Below the pieces are notes generated by a model, which saw only the letters and a program-made list of their open reading frames with translations, was not told the origin of the DNA and ran no database searches. Positions 35,056 through 44,700 of a stretch of 64,000 bases of DNA are shown here, piece after piece. The first letter of the stretch is position 1. Each line of letters begins with the position of its first letter. The translations under genes and the position numbers were made by a program. This DNA comes from Rhodobacter sp. (lineage in GTDB: Bacteria > Pseudomonadota > Alphaproteobacteria > Rhodobacterales > Rhodobacteraceae): contig JADJAB010000001.1 of assembly GCA_016704435.1 (NCBI GenBank), forward strand, positions 124,001-188,000, written 5' to 3'.

Positions 35056-35802
35056 ATGACCCTTCCCCTCTCCGGCCAGACGGCCCTTGTCACCGGCGGC
35101 GCGCGTGGCATTGGCTTGGCCACCGTCTCTGCCCTGACCGCCCTTGGCGCGCGCGTCACCTTCACCGCCCGCAGCGCGGACAGCCTCGCCGCGGCCGAAG
35201 CCGCCCTGCACGGCGCGGCCACTGGCGTTCTTTGCGACATTACCGACCGTGTCAGGCTGTCCGAAATCCTTTCCGCCGGCTTCGACATCCTGATCAACAA
35301 CGCCGCCACGATCGCCCCCATCGGGCGTATCACCGACATCGAGATATCGGCCTTTTCTGCCAGCATAGAGACGAATTTAACCGCCCAGTTCAACGCCATG
35401 CGTCTGTGCCTGCCGGCCATGATGGCCAAGGGACACGGCACCATCGTCAACATTTCGTCCGGCGCGGCGCACCGCCCGCTGGAAGGATGGTCGGCCTATT
35501 GCGCCGGCAAGGCTGCTCTGGCGATGCTGACGCAATCTGTCCATCTGGAATACGCCGGCCAGGGTATCCGCTGTTTCGGCCTCGCCCCCGGCGTGGTCGA
35601 CACGCAGATGCAGGGCGCCATCCGCGCTTCCGGCCTCAATCCGGTGTCGCAGATCCCGCGGACCAGCCTCGCCCCTACCGACCAACCGGGCCGTGCCGTC
35701 GCCTGGCTCTGCACCGCCGCTGCCGCCCACCTTGCGGGTCAGGAACTGGATATCCGCGCACCAGAGCTTCGCGCCGCCGCCGGACTTCCGCCCTTGGCCT
35801 GA
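35056..35802 (+). CDS. SDR family NAD(P)-dependent oxidoreductase
   Basis: This 248-residue classical SDR has TGGARGIG near residues 13-20, NNAA near 85-88, and the active-site set SSG then YCAGK (Tyr-x-x-x-Lys) near 146-150. The start ATG follows AAAGGA. It lies 47 bases upstream of the fumarylacetoacetate hydrolase-family gene, and the two may form an operon for oxidising a small hydroxy acid; the substrate is not determinable. Unlike the SDR at 1.7 kb, its catalytic residues are intact. Confidence 0.88.
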   Translation: MTLPLSGQTALVTGGARGIGLATVSALTALGARVTFTARSADSLAAAEAALHGAATGVLCDITDRVRLSEILSAGFDILINNAATIAPIGRITDIEISAFSASIETNLTAQFNAMRLCLPAMMAKGHGTIVNISSGAAHRPLEGWSAYCAGKAALAMLTQSVHLEYAGQGIRCFGLAPGVVDTQMQGAIRASGLNPVSQIPRTSLAPTDQPGRAVAWLCTAAAAHLAGQELDIRAPELRAAAGLPPLA

Positions 35803-35849
35803 TCGCGCCGCACCGCTAACCTGCCCGCAACCCTTCAAGGAGATCGCAG

Positions 35850-36686
35850 ATGAAATTCCTCCGCTACGGCGAACCCGGCCAGGAAAGACCCGGCCTCCTG
35901 CACACCGACGGCACCATTCGCGACCTCTCGGCCCATATCCCGGATCTGGCCGGCGCGGCGCTGACCCGCCTTGGTGATCTTGCCGCCGTTGACGCGACGA
36001 AGCTGCCCGAGGTTTCCGGCAACCCCCGCCTTGGCCCCTGCGTTGCGGGCACCGGCAAATTCATCTGCATCGGTCTCAACTATTCCGACCATGCCGCCGA
36101 AACCGGCGCCAAGGTCCCGCCAGAGCCGATCATCTTCATGAAGGCCACCTCCGCCATCTGCGGCCCGAACGACCCCATCCTGATCCCGCGCGGCAGCGAA
36201 AAGACCGATTGGGAGGTGGAGCTGGGCGTCATCATCGGCAAGCCCGGAAAATACCTGACCGAGGCGCAGGCGCTGGATCATGTCGCCGGCTATTGCGTCA
36301 TCAACGACGTATCGGAGCGCGCCTATCAGACCGAACGCTCTGGCCAGTGGACCAAGGGGAAAAGCTGCGACAACTTCGGCCAGATCGGCCCCTGGCTAGT
36401 TACTCCGGACGAGGTGCCCGACCCGCAGAACCTGAAGATGTGGCTGAAGGTCGACGGGCAGACCATGCAGGACGGTTCGACGAAGACCATGGTCTATGGC
36501 GTCGCCCATCTGATCGCCTACCTCAGCCAGTTCTTCACCCTGCATCCCGGCGACATCATCTCGACCGGCACACCGCCCGGAGTGGGCCTTGGCATGAAGC
36601 CGCCCCGCTACCTGAAACCCGGCGAGGTGGTTGAGCTGGGCGTCGAAGGTCTGGGCACCCAAACGCAGACCTGCCTTCAGGACTGA
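35850..36686 (+). CDS. fumarylacetoacetate hydrolase family protein
   Basis: This 278-residue FAH-family hydrolase cleaves or decarboxylates a diketo acid with a divalent metal. The metal site is visible as DWEVELGVIIGK (about residues 122-133) with VINDVSER (about 150-157). KFICIGLNYSDHA near 70-82 is the family N-terminal block. The start has an AAGGAGA site. Homologues include ureidoglycolate lyase and 2,4-diketo-L-rhamnonate hydrolases, so the exact reaction is open. Confidence 0.88.
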   Translation: MKFLRYGEPGQERPGLLHTDGTIRDLSAHIPDLAGAALTRLGDLAAVDATKLPEVSGNPRLGPCVAGTGKFICIGLNYSDHAAETGAKVPPEPIIFMKATSAICGPNDPILIPRGSEKTDWEVELGVIIGKPGKYLTEAQALDHVAGYCVINDVSERAYQTERSGQWTKGKSCDNFGQIGPWLVTPDEVPDPQNLKMWLKVDGQTMQDGSTKTMVYGVAHLIAYLSQFFTLHPGDIISTGTPPGVGLGMKPPRYLKPGEVVELGVEGLGTQTQTCLQD

Positions 36687-37285
36687 CAGCCCTGCGACAA
36701 GGTTCCGCTTGTCGCGGCCCTGTTTGCGTCTGGGCGCGCCGCCCTCCCGCGTGGCCGTGTTTCCCCGTTTCGTCCTCCGGAGTGGGGGGGGGGTCGCCTT
36801 TGCGGTGCTCTTTCGTGGCGCTGTTCTTCTGGACGCCGGGGCCCAAGCAGGGTCCCCGCTGATGTTCTTGCGGCAACCGGGCGGCGCGGTCAGCAGCGGC
36901 AGGCGGTCGGTTTCGCTCTGAGGGGTGCTGGTCGGACCGGACCGTCCGGCCCAGGGCTGACCACGGAATTCGAACACCGCGGGGCGGTGCCCGGAGCGGC
37001 GTGGCCGCGATTCGCGCAAGGCCCTGGCGGCAGTTCTTCGCGCGGGGGTCGGGACCCGCCTGTCGGCACTGATGAAGGCGGCGCTTTCCAGGGGCTGGAG
37101 CTTTGCCGCAGGGTTCTCTGGGGGCGCCGGGCGGCCTCGAGCCGCGCGAGGCCCGGCTTACCGGGCGCGCTTCGCGCACGAAATACCCTGCGGCTTCGCC
37201 TGCGCACCGATCTTTCCGGCAGCGACGAGATCGAGGCCTTCATCGACCTCGCGCTGGGCCTTGCCGCCCGGATCGACGCACCGGC
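36687..37285. other. GC-rich gap, no supported gene
   Basis: About 600 bases between the FAH-family gene and hslU hold no convincing gene. A run of ten G lies at 36784-36793. The right end contains a short open + frame ending at 37287-37289 that reads like protein only over its last 30 codons (about 37197-37289) and abuts the hslU stop; it may be a worn remnant of a lost gene, but the upstream part has no start or family resemblance. No tRNA, repeat or operator was recognised. Confidence 0.5.
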
Positions 37286-38587
37286 CTAAAGCACATAGCG
37301 CGAAATGTCGGCCGAGCGCGCCAGCGCGCCGACGTTCGCTTCGACAAAGGCCTCGTCCACGACCACCTCTTCGCCGCCGCGGTCCGGCGCTGTAAAGGAC
37401 AATTCCTCGAACACCCGCTCCATCACCGTGTACAGCCGCCGCGCGCCGATGTTCTCGATGCTGCGATTCACCTCGGCCGCGATCCGCGCAATCGCCGCGA
37501 TGCCGCCTTCGGTGAATGAAACCGCCACATCCTCGGCCCCCATCAGGCCCGCATATTGCCGCGTCAGCGCATTGTCTGTCTCGGTCAGGATGCGCACGAA
37601 ATCCTCTTCGGTCAGCGCCCCCAATTCCACCCGGATCGGAAGCCGCCCCTGCAGTTCCGGCAACAGATCCGACGGCTTGGCAATATGGAACGCACCGGAC
37701 GCGATGAACAGCACGTGGTCCGTCTTGACCGGCCCGTATTTGGTGGAAACCGTCGTGCCCTCGATCAGCGGCAGCAAGTCGCGCTGCACCCCCTCGCGTG
37801 AGACATCCGCTCCCCGCGCCTCGGCCCGCGCACAGATCTTGTCGATCTCGTCGAGAAAGACGATGCCGTTTTCCTGCACCGCCTCCAGCGCCGCCGCTTT
37901 CACCGCCTCGTCATCCAAAAGCTTGTCCGCCTCCTGCCCCATCAGCACCTCATGGCTTTGCGCCACGGTCATCTTCTTGCGCGCGCCGCGCCCGCCAAAG
38001 GCCTTGAACAGATCCTGCAGACCCTGCATCTGCGTCTCCATCCCCGGCATGCCGCCCATCATCATCGGCATCTGCGGCCCCTGATCGACGATCTCGATCT
38101 CGATCACGGTGTCGTCCAGCTCGCCCCGCTTCAGCTTGCCGCGGAACATCTCGCGGGTCTGTTCGCGCGCGTCCTTGCCGGCCAGCGCCTCGACAACCCG
38201 TTCTTCCGCGGCCTTGCGCGCGCGCTCCTGCACATCGTCGCGCATCCGCGCCCGCGTATCGCTGATCGCCACATCCATCAGGTCGCGGATGATCTGGTCG
38301 ACATCGCGGCCGACATAGCCCACCTCGGTGAACTTCGTCGCCTCCACCTTCAGGAACGGCGCCTTCGCCAGTTTGGCCAGTCGGCGGCTGATTTCGGTCT
38401 TGCCCACCCCGGTCGGCCCGATCATCAGAATGTTCTTCGGATAGACCTCATCGCGCAGATCATCCGCCAGCCGCTTGCGCCGCCAGCGATTGCGCAGGGC
38501 TACTGCCACGGCACGCTTGGCCTCTTTCTGGCCGATGATGAAGCGGTCAAGCTCGGATACGATCTCGCGCGGGGTCAGGTCGGTCAT
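37286..38587 (-). CDS. hslU: ATP-dependent protease ATPase subunit HslU
   Basis: This 433-residue AAA+ unfoldase works with HslV. The N-terminal VSELDRFIIGQKEAKRAVAVALRNRWRR block and Walker A GPTGVGKT (57-64) are diagnostic. A glutamine/methionine-rich insertion (I domain, about 150-240, with PMMMGGMPGMETQM) precedes VFLDEIDKI (Walker B) and the sensor region. The C-terminus ends SADISRYVL, the peptide that docks HslV. It is separated from hslV by the DUF2157-type gene, 3 bases upstream. Confidence 0.97.
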   Translation of the reverse strand: MTDLTPREIVSELDRFIIGQKEAKRAVAVALRNRWRRKRLADDLRDEVYPKNILMIGPTGVGKTEISRRLAKLAKAPFLKVEATKFTEVGYVGRDVDQIIRDLMDVAISDTRARMRDDVQERARKAAEERVVEALAGKDAREQTREMFRGKLKRGELDDTVIEIEIVDQGPQMPMMMGGMPGMETQMQGLQDLFKAFGGRGARKKMTVAQSHEVLMGQEADKLLDDEAVKAAALEAVQENGIVFLDEIDKICARAEARGADVSREGVQRDLLPLIEGTTVSTKYGPVKTDHVLFIASGAFHIAKPSDLLPELQGRLPIRVELGALTEEDFVRILTETDNALTRQYAGLMGAEDVAVSFTEGGIAAIARIAAEVNRSIENIGARRLYTVMERVFEELSFTAPDRGGEEVVVDEAFVEANVGALARSADISRYVL

Positions 38588-38590
38588 GCG

Positions 38591-39659
38591 TCACTCCGGC
38601 ATCGAATAGGGGGGCAGGCGATCCTTGCCCGGAAAGTCGGGCAGGGCCTTCATCACAACGGCCCGCAACTGCACCCACCAGGTGCCGATCGCGGTGATCA
38701 AGGCGCCCAGCACGATCAGAATGAAGATCCACTGCGCCCCGTCGCCCTCGCCCATCACCCAGGCGATGACCAGCGCGATATAGGCAATCGCCGCTGTCAG
38801 GAAAGACCGCCGGTCGATCACCAGCGCCAGCACGGTAATTGCCAGCAGCGCCACCGCCAGAAGCCCGATGCCGCCCGATCCGCCGCCGCCCAGCAGGGTT
38901 ACCGCTACAGTGTTCACCAGCGCCGGCGCGGCCAGCAGATGGCACCAAAACGCCGTCGCCGCATGCCGCCCCAGCCGATGCGGATCGCGGGTGTCGAACC
39001 ACATTCCCACCAGGAACGCACCAATCCCGAACAGCAGCGTCGCCGTTGCGAATGCCGGGCTTTCGCGCAGATCGAACAGCCCGTTCAACCCCCCGCGACC
39101 CAACATCATTCCCGTCAGATTGGCCGTCGACGCGGTCAGCGCATAGATCGCCCCCAGCACGAAACACCCGGTCAGAAAGGCCGAGAACGGCAGCCGGAAC
39201 CGCCGGTACCACAGCACCATTCCCGCCGACGCCAGCGCAAAGCCCAGAACCGCAACCATCCGTTCATCCATGCCGCTCCGGCCGAAAAGCGTGAGGGCAA
39301 AGATCAACAGCCCCGCGCCGAACGCCGAGGCTAGCACCATCGACGGCAGCGTCATCCGCCGCCCAAGGTGAAGTACCCGCCCACCACCAGGCAATCCCCG
39401 CCGTCAGCAAGGGCACCGCCACCAAAAGCCAGAAGCCGCCAAACCACGCCAGCATCGCCGACACGCCTGTCAACAGAATCACCAGACCGATCGAGATGAA
39501 GATCTCGGAAAACCCGCGAAAGAACTCGAACGGCTCGTCCTCCGACGGCATCATCGACCGCCGCCCCTCCCGCGCGTCCACCAGCGCCTTCAGCCGCGCC
39601 GCCTGGGCTTCGTCCAGTATCCCCGCCGCAACGGCAGATCGCAGGTCTTCAGGCTTCAT
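38591..39659 (-). pseudogene. DUF2157-like membrane protein between hslV and hslU (frameshifted)
   Basis: An N-terminal cytoplasmic segment (about residues 1-45, MKPEDLRSAV and LKALVDAREGRR) is followed by about nine hydrophobic segments, matching DUF2157 multi-pass membrane proteins. The N-terminal part (39659 down to about 39380) and the rest (to 38591) are in different frames. Dropping one base from a C run near 39376-39382 (+ strand) joins them into 355 residues, giving WWWAVLHLGRRMT across the join. Function unknown. The stop lies 3 bases from the hslU start, so it should be co-transcribed with hslU. No hslVU link is known to me. Confidence 0.75.
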
Positions 39660-39714
39660 TCGTACTCTCTCCACAAATCCAGCTTCATCTTGGCCAAAAT
39701 ACTCCACAGGGGGT

Positions 39715-39736
39715 CCGGGGGGTGTGAACCCCCCGG
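39715..39736. terminator. GC-rich hairpin, terminator or dispersed repeat
   Basis: CCGGGGGG (39715-39722), loop TGTGAA and CCCCCCGG (39729-39736) form a perfect 8-bp stem between the hslV stop and the DUF2157 gene start. On the - strand it is followed by an A/T-containing stretch rather than a U run, so it is a weak intrinsic terminator. The sequence resembles a palindromic element that recurs between genes in Rhodobacterales genomes (from memory; not checked). Confidence 0.6.
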
Positions 39737-39747
39737 CGCCAAACGCC

Positions 39748-40308
39748 TCACGCTTTCCGTATCGTCTCCACCGTCAGGTTTCCGTTGGTGTAAACACAGA
39801 TGTCCGCCGCAATCGCCATCGCCTTGCGCGCCACATCTTCCGCCGACATCTCCGAGCCCATCAACCCCCGCGCCGCCGCCAGCGCGAAATTTCCGCCCGA
39901 GCCGATCGCCGCCACATCATGCTCCGGCTCCAGCACATCGCCCGCCCCGGTCAGCACGAACAACTCTGCCCCGTCGGTCACGATCAGCATGGCTTCAAGG
40001 TTGCGCAGATACTTGTCCATCCGCCAATCCTTGGCCAGATCGACACAGGCCCGCGCCAACTGCCCCGGCGCGGCCTCCAGCTTCTTTTCCAGCCGCTCCA
40101 GCAAGGTGAAGGCATCCGCCGTCGATCCCGCAAAGCCGCAAACCACATCGCGCCCGCCAGGAGACAGCCGCCGCACCTTGCGCGCCGATCCCTTGATCAC
40201 GGTCTGGCCCAGTGAAACCTGCCCATCGCCGGCCACCACCACCTCGCCCCCCCGGCGCACCGCCAGGATCGTCGTGCCGTGCCAACCGGGGAACTTGTCT
40301 TCTGCCAT
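39748..40308 (-). CDS. hslV: ATP-dependent protease proteolytic subunit HslV
   Basis: This 186-residue N-terminal nucleophile peptidase is the HslUV core. The propeptide ends at HGT, and catalytic threonine is in GTTILAVRR near residues 11-19. SGGNFALAAARGLM near 141-154 is a second family block. The start at 40308 (MAEDKFPG) gives the family length; upstream in-frame codons reach into the neighbouring gene on the other strand. The start lies about 125 bases from the divergent membrane gene, so this gap carries the hslV promoter. Confidence 0.96.
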   Translation of the reverse strand: MAEDKFPGWHGTTILAVRRGGEVVVAGDGQVSLGQTVIKGSARKVRRLSPGGRDVVCGFAGSTADAFTLLERLEKKLEAAPGQLARACVDLAKDWRMDKYLRNLEAMLIVTDGAELFVLTGAGDVLEPEHDVAAIGSGGNFALAAARGLMGSEMSAEDVARKAMAIAADICVYTNGNLTVETIRKA

Positions 40309-40432
40309 GCCATCAACCTTCGCTTTGCCCGGCGAATATGGCGGCCATGGCGCAGAGGGGCAAGGTGCGTCACCCCGATTGACACGGTCGCGACGGGGGC
40401 AGAGGGTTTTCCGGCATTTCAGCGGGGTTGCC

Positions 40433-41278
40433 ATGATTCACCCGAAGAGAGATTTCCTGATCGCACTGGCGATCCTGGCCCTCTCCGTCTGTGCGGTCGC
40501 TTATGCCGCCTTCGGTCCGGGCCAGTTCGAAACCAGCCCGCCGCGCAACCTGGCCGCGGCCGTTGGCGGCCTTGGCATCCTGTTCGGTGGAATCTTCAGC
40601 CTGAACTTCTGGCGCGCCCTGCGGCTGGCCAGCCGTCTTGCGCGCGGCGAGGGGGTGATTGCCTCCTGGACGATTCCGCCCGACCAGATGCGCGCTTTTC
40701 TGGCCGCCGATGCCCGGCTGGAGGGCCCCCGCAACCTCTGGCGCCCGAAGGCCGAGGCCGCGCAACGGCCGATCACCATCTCCTTCGGCCCCGAGGTCAT
40801 CGCGGTCGACGGCGCGCTGCACAGCATTCCCAGCGCGGGCATGCAATCCATGCGCGCCGTCAAGCTGCGGCCGTGGACGCCGCCGATGCTGGAGTTCTCG
40901 ACCAATCTGGTGACCACCCGCTCCGGTGTGGTCGGCGGTCTTGTCACCATCAAGAGCCTGCTCCGACTACCCGCGCCAAACCTGCAGCAGGCCGAATCGC
41001 TGCGCCGCTATTACCAGGACATCCTCGACGGCCAGACCATCGTTGCCCCCGGCCGCTGGACCCTGCGGATCAAGATCGGGCTCTGGGGCGCGGTTCTGGG
41101 GTTGGCCAGTGCGCTGGCTGGCTACCTTCTGTCCGAGGCGACCGGCTGGCGTGCCGACGACACGTCCGGGATGGTCTCGCTGCTGCTGCTGATCGCCGGG
41201 CCGCTGCTGGTTCTGGGTGGGCTGCTCTTGGCGCTGATCGCCTGGCGGCTGCACGGAATCCAGCGGGGCCGGGCCTGA
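40433..41278 (+). CDS. membrane protein of unknown function
   Basis: This 281-residue protein has two N-terminal hydrophobic segments (about 8-28 and 40-60), a soluble middle of about 150 residues, and two C-terminal segments (about 218-240 and 248-272). The middle contains a beta-rich stretch (PITISFGPEVIAVDGALHSIPSAGM) reminiscent of a membrane-linked PH-like domain, a weak likeness. No known family assigned. It is transcribed divergently from hslV and ends near a GC-rich hairpin. Start ATG at 40433 with a weak GGGG upstream. Confidence 0.7.
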   Translation: MIHPKRDFLIALAILALSVCAVAYAAFGPGQFETSPPRNLAAAVGGLGILFGGIFSLNFWRALRLASRLARGEGVIASWTIPPDQMRAFLAADARLEGPRNLWRPKAEAAQRPITISFGPEVIAVDGALHSIPSAGMQSMRAVKLRPWTPPMLEFSTNLVTTRSGVVGGLVTIKSLLRLPAPNLQQAESLRRYYQDILDGQTIVAPGRWTLRIKIGLWGAVLGLASALAGYLLSEATGWRADDTSGMVSLLLLIAGPLLVLGGLLLALIAWRLHGIQRGRA

Positions 41279-41319
41279 GTCGCCGATCACCGTGATTGGC
41301 CGCAGGGCGCGCGGCGGGC

Positions 41320-41345
41320 AGCAATAAGGGGCCCCGCAGGGCCCC
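41320..41345 (-). terminator. intrinsic terminator of the trxA operon
   Basis: Read on the - strand, GGGGCCC, loop TGCG and GGGCCCC (41345-41328) form a 7-bp stem followed by TTATTGCT. It lies 25 bases past the trxA stop, the expected position for the end of the tsaE-to-trxA transcript. The U tract is short, so strength is uncertain; it may also act for the convergent membrane gene. Confidence 0.6.
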
Positions 41346-41369
41346 GGTGTCGCAGTTTTCGGAAGCCCG

Positions 41370-41696
41370 TCAGATCACCGACTTGATCCAGGTTTCCAGC
41401 GCCGCCTTGGGCGCCGCGCCGACCTTGTTCGACACCACCTGGCCGTCCTTGAACATGAACAGCGCCGGAATGCCCCGCACGCCCAGAACCGCCGGGCTGT
41501 CGGGGTTCTCATCCACATTGACCTTCACGATCTTGACCTTGCCGGCATATTGCGTCGCCAGTTCCTCCAGCGCCGGGCCGATCTGGCGGCAGGGGCCGCA
41601 CCATTCGGCCCAGAAATCCACCACCACCGGAATGTCCGACTTGCGGACTTCGGCGTCAAAGGTGGCATCGGTGACGGCGAGGGTGGCAGCGCCCAT
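41370..41696 (-). CDS. trxA: thioredoxin
   Basis: This 108-residue thioredoxin has the redox motif WCGPC with Cys33 and Cys36. VVDFWAEWCGPC and the cis-proline loop (RGIPALFMFKDG) are typical. It is the last gene of the unit, 60 bases past addA. A link to addAB is conserved positional association only. Confidence 0.97.
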   Translation of the reverse strand: MGAATLAVTDATFDAEVRKSDIPVVVDFWAEWCGPCRQIGPALEELATQYAGKVKIVKVNVDENPDSPAVLGVRGIPALFMFKDGQVVSNKVGAAPKAALETWIKSVI

Positions 41697-41756
41697 GGTC
41701 GTATCTCCTGAAGGGAATATGTCAGCTTCCGAACCTATGGACCGGCCCCCCCGAGG

Positions 41757-44700
41757 TCAAGCTGTAGCGGCACGCACCAGTGCCGTACTCACGATATCGG
41801 GATCAAGCCGCATCAGTTGTGCCGTGGCTGTCCACAGGATCGCCACCTCGACCCGCCGTCCGGGATAGAGCGCGGCCATTGCCTGGGCATAGGCGCCAAG
41901 CTGCCGCAGGTAACCCTCGGGCACCGCTTGCGGGGTCGCCGGCACCACGGCGTTCGACTTGTAGTCGATCACCGTCACCACATCATCGGCCACCACCAGC
42001 CGGTCGATGCTGCCCGCCAGAACCTGTCCGTTCCACGGCACCGAAAAGCCCACTTCTGCCAACGTGCCGGGGCCGAAAAGCCAGCCCAGCGCCGGGTCGT
42101 CCAGCACCGCCTGAACCGCCTCCATCAGCGGCTCCGGCACGGCAAGCGCCGCTGCGAGTGCAGCCCGACCCCTGCCATCAAGCACTGGAAAACGCTCAAG
42201 AAGATGGTGCAGCAAGGTGCCTCGTGCCAGTGCATCCGGGTCGCCCATGGCCTCTCCCGGCAGGGTCTTTTCCCCGCCGAGGTCCGAGGGCGATAGCACC
42301 TTTGCCGCCGGTTCGGGCGGCGGGGCAGGGGTCAACGCCCAGCCCGGCAGCGGGCTGCCCGCCAATGCCGCCACAGGCCGAGGCAACGGCAAATGCCAGA
42401 CCCCGTAGTCGTACCGCTCAAGCCCTGCCGGACGGCCTTGCGGCAGTGCCAGAACCGGCAATTCCGCTGCCGCTTCGCGCAGCATGCCGTACCAGGACTT
42501 CTCCGAGGCCTCTCCGGCCGCCGCCACGATCAGCCAGCTCCGTGCCCGTGTCATCGCGACATACAGAAGCCGCAGCGATTCCGCCGCGCGCTTGTCGGCC
42601 TGCGCCTGCCTTGCCTGCAGCTGCAAAGGCGTCGCCTCGTCCTTGGTCAGCGCCCAGATCGGCAACCCGCCCTCTGCCGTCACGATCGACGGCTCGTTCG
42701 GCGGCCTGCGGTCTGCGGTGTCGGGCAGGATCACGATCGGCGCTTCCAGCCCCTTGGCGCCATGCACCGTCATCACCCGGATGCGATGCCCGGCGCCTTC
42801 GGCCTGACGCTTGGCTTCTACCTCGCCGCTGGCCATCCAGACCAGAAAGCCGGTCAGGCTGGGCACATCGACCCGCTCATAGGCCAGGGCCTGCGACAGC
42901 AGTTCGTCAAGCCCATCCGCAGCCTCTTCGCCCAGACGGCCCAACAGCAGGCGGCGACCGTCGTGCCGCGTCAGGATGCGGTCGATCAGCTCGTGCGGGC
43001 GCAGGAATTCGGCCTGGTCGCGCAGGTCGTCCAGCACCGCGCGCACCTGCTTCAGCGTGTCGTCATGGCGCAGCCGCTCCCACAGGAAACCCGGCCGGCG
43101 ATGCGCCAGCCGGAACAGCCGGTCCTCCGACAGCCCGAAAAGCGGAGAACGCAGAACAGCGGCCAGCGACAGATCATCCTCGGGCGTGTTGAGAAACGCC
43201 AGCAGCGCGAGGATATCCTTCACCGCCAGCTCTTCGGTCAGGGTCAGCCGATCGGCCCCGGCGATCTGCAGGCCCGCCGCCTTGCAGGCCCGGATCACCT
43301 CTTCGAACAGGCCACGGCGGCGGCGCACAAGGATCAGGAAATCACCCTCATGCACCGCGCGCAGATCGCCCTTGTCGGTGATCCGCACGCCGGCGTCGAT
43401 CATGGCGCGAATCTCGCCGGCAATCTGCCGGGCCAGCACGGTCTCCGCACCGGGAAAGCCGGTCTGGTCCTCGGGGCGGAACCAGTCGCCTTTTTCGGCC
43501 TTTTCCGGCTTGGGCACCGGTGGCCAGAAATCCACCCTTCCGGGCAGATCTTCGTGAAAGGCGGCATGCTCCAGCTTGCCACCCATCGCCGCCTGCCGGT
43601 CGCCCTGAAAGCACTGGTCCACCAGCCGCAGGATCGCGGGGGAAGAGCGGAAGGAATGGATCAGCGGCCGCTCGTTCAACAGCGATCCGGCCCCGGTGAA
43701 CGCTTGGCTGAAGCGGGCGTGAATGGCGTCGAAAGCGGTGACATCGGCGCCCTGGAAAGAGTAGATCGACTGCTTCTTGTCACCCACCACGAACAGGGTG
43801 CGCGGCGCCTCATGGCCCCCCTGTCCAGCTGTGAACTCGGCCGTCAGAAGCTGGATCAGCCGCCATTGCGGCGGGCTGGTGTCCTGCGCTTCGTCCACCA
43901 GCACATGCGCGATGCCACCATCGAGCCGGTAAAGCACCCAGGCCGACAGCGACGGATCGGTCAGCAGGCCGGTGGCCAGCGTGATCAGATCGTCGAAGTC
44001 CAGCCAGCCACGCCGGGTCTTGGCGGCGTGATAGCGGCTCAGAAAGGCATGGGCGAACCGGTGCAGAGCCTCGGTCTTGCGGGCCAGCGCCAGCGCCAGC
44101 CGGTCGGGCTTGGCCGCGATCAGCCGGTCGCGCAGATCGGCCAGCGCCAGCCGCAGCGGGTCGTTGTCGGGCAGCAGGGCCTTGGTCGGGATGTTCACCT
44201 TCTTGGGGCGGAACGGGTCAGCCTCGGAACCCGATCCACCGACCAGCATGCTGTCCAGCAGTGCAAGTGACGCTTCCGAAGGCCGGAACGGCAGCAGGTC
44301 CGAAAGCTTGGCGTGGTTGCGCTGGTCCGTCATCCCGCCGCGCGCCAGATGCGGCAAGAGGCCCGCGATCAGATCGACTTCGGTGCCGTCGAAAGCGCGG
44401 GCCAGGACGGCGTCCTCGTCCAGCCCGTCGGGCACCCCCAAGGCCTGCCGCAACGCCGCACCCTGCGGAGCGGCGGCGAAGTCCCCGCGCGACGAGACGA
44501 TAGTCTCCAGCAGCTTGACAAGATCGCCCGTGGCCCAGGCAAGAAACCCGTCCAGCAGCCCGGCTTCGGGGCCCAGCGCCATTGCCTCCAGGATGTCGTC
44601 GCGCAGAAGGCGGGCAGAGCGGTCGTCGATTTCGGTGAAGGCCGGGCTGACGCCGGCTTCCAGAGGAAAGCGGCGCAGCAGCGCGGCGCAGAAACTGTGA

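Noticed and set aside
42393..44270. 625-codon open frame antisense to addA
   Set aside because: addA motifs are clear on the - strand; shadow frame.
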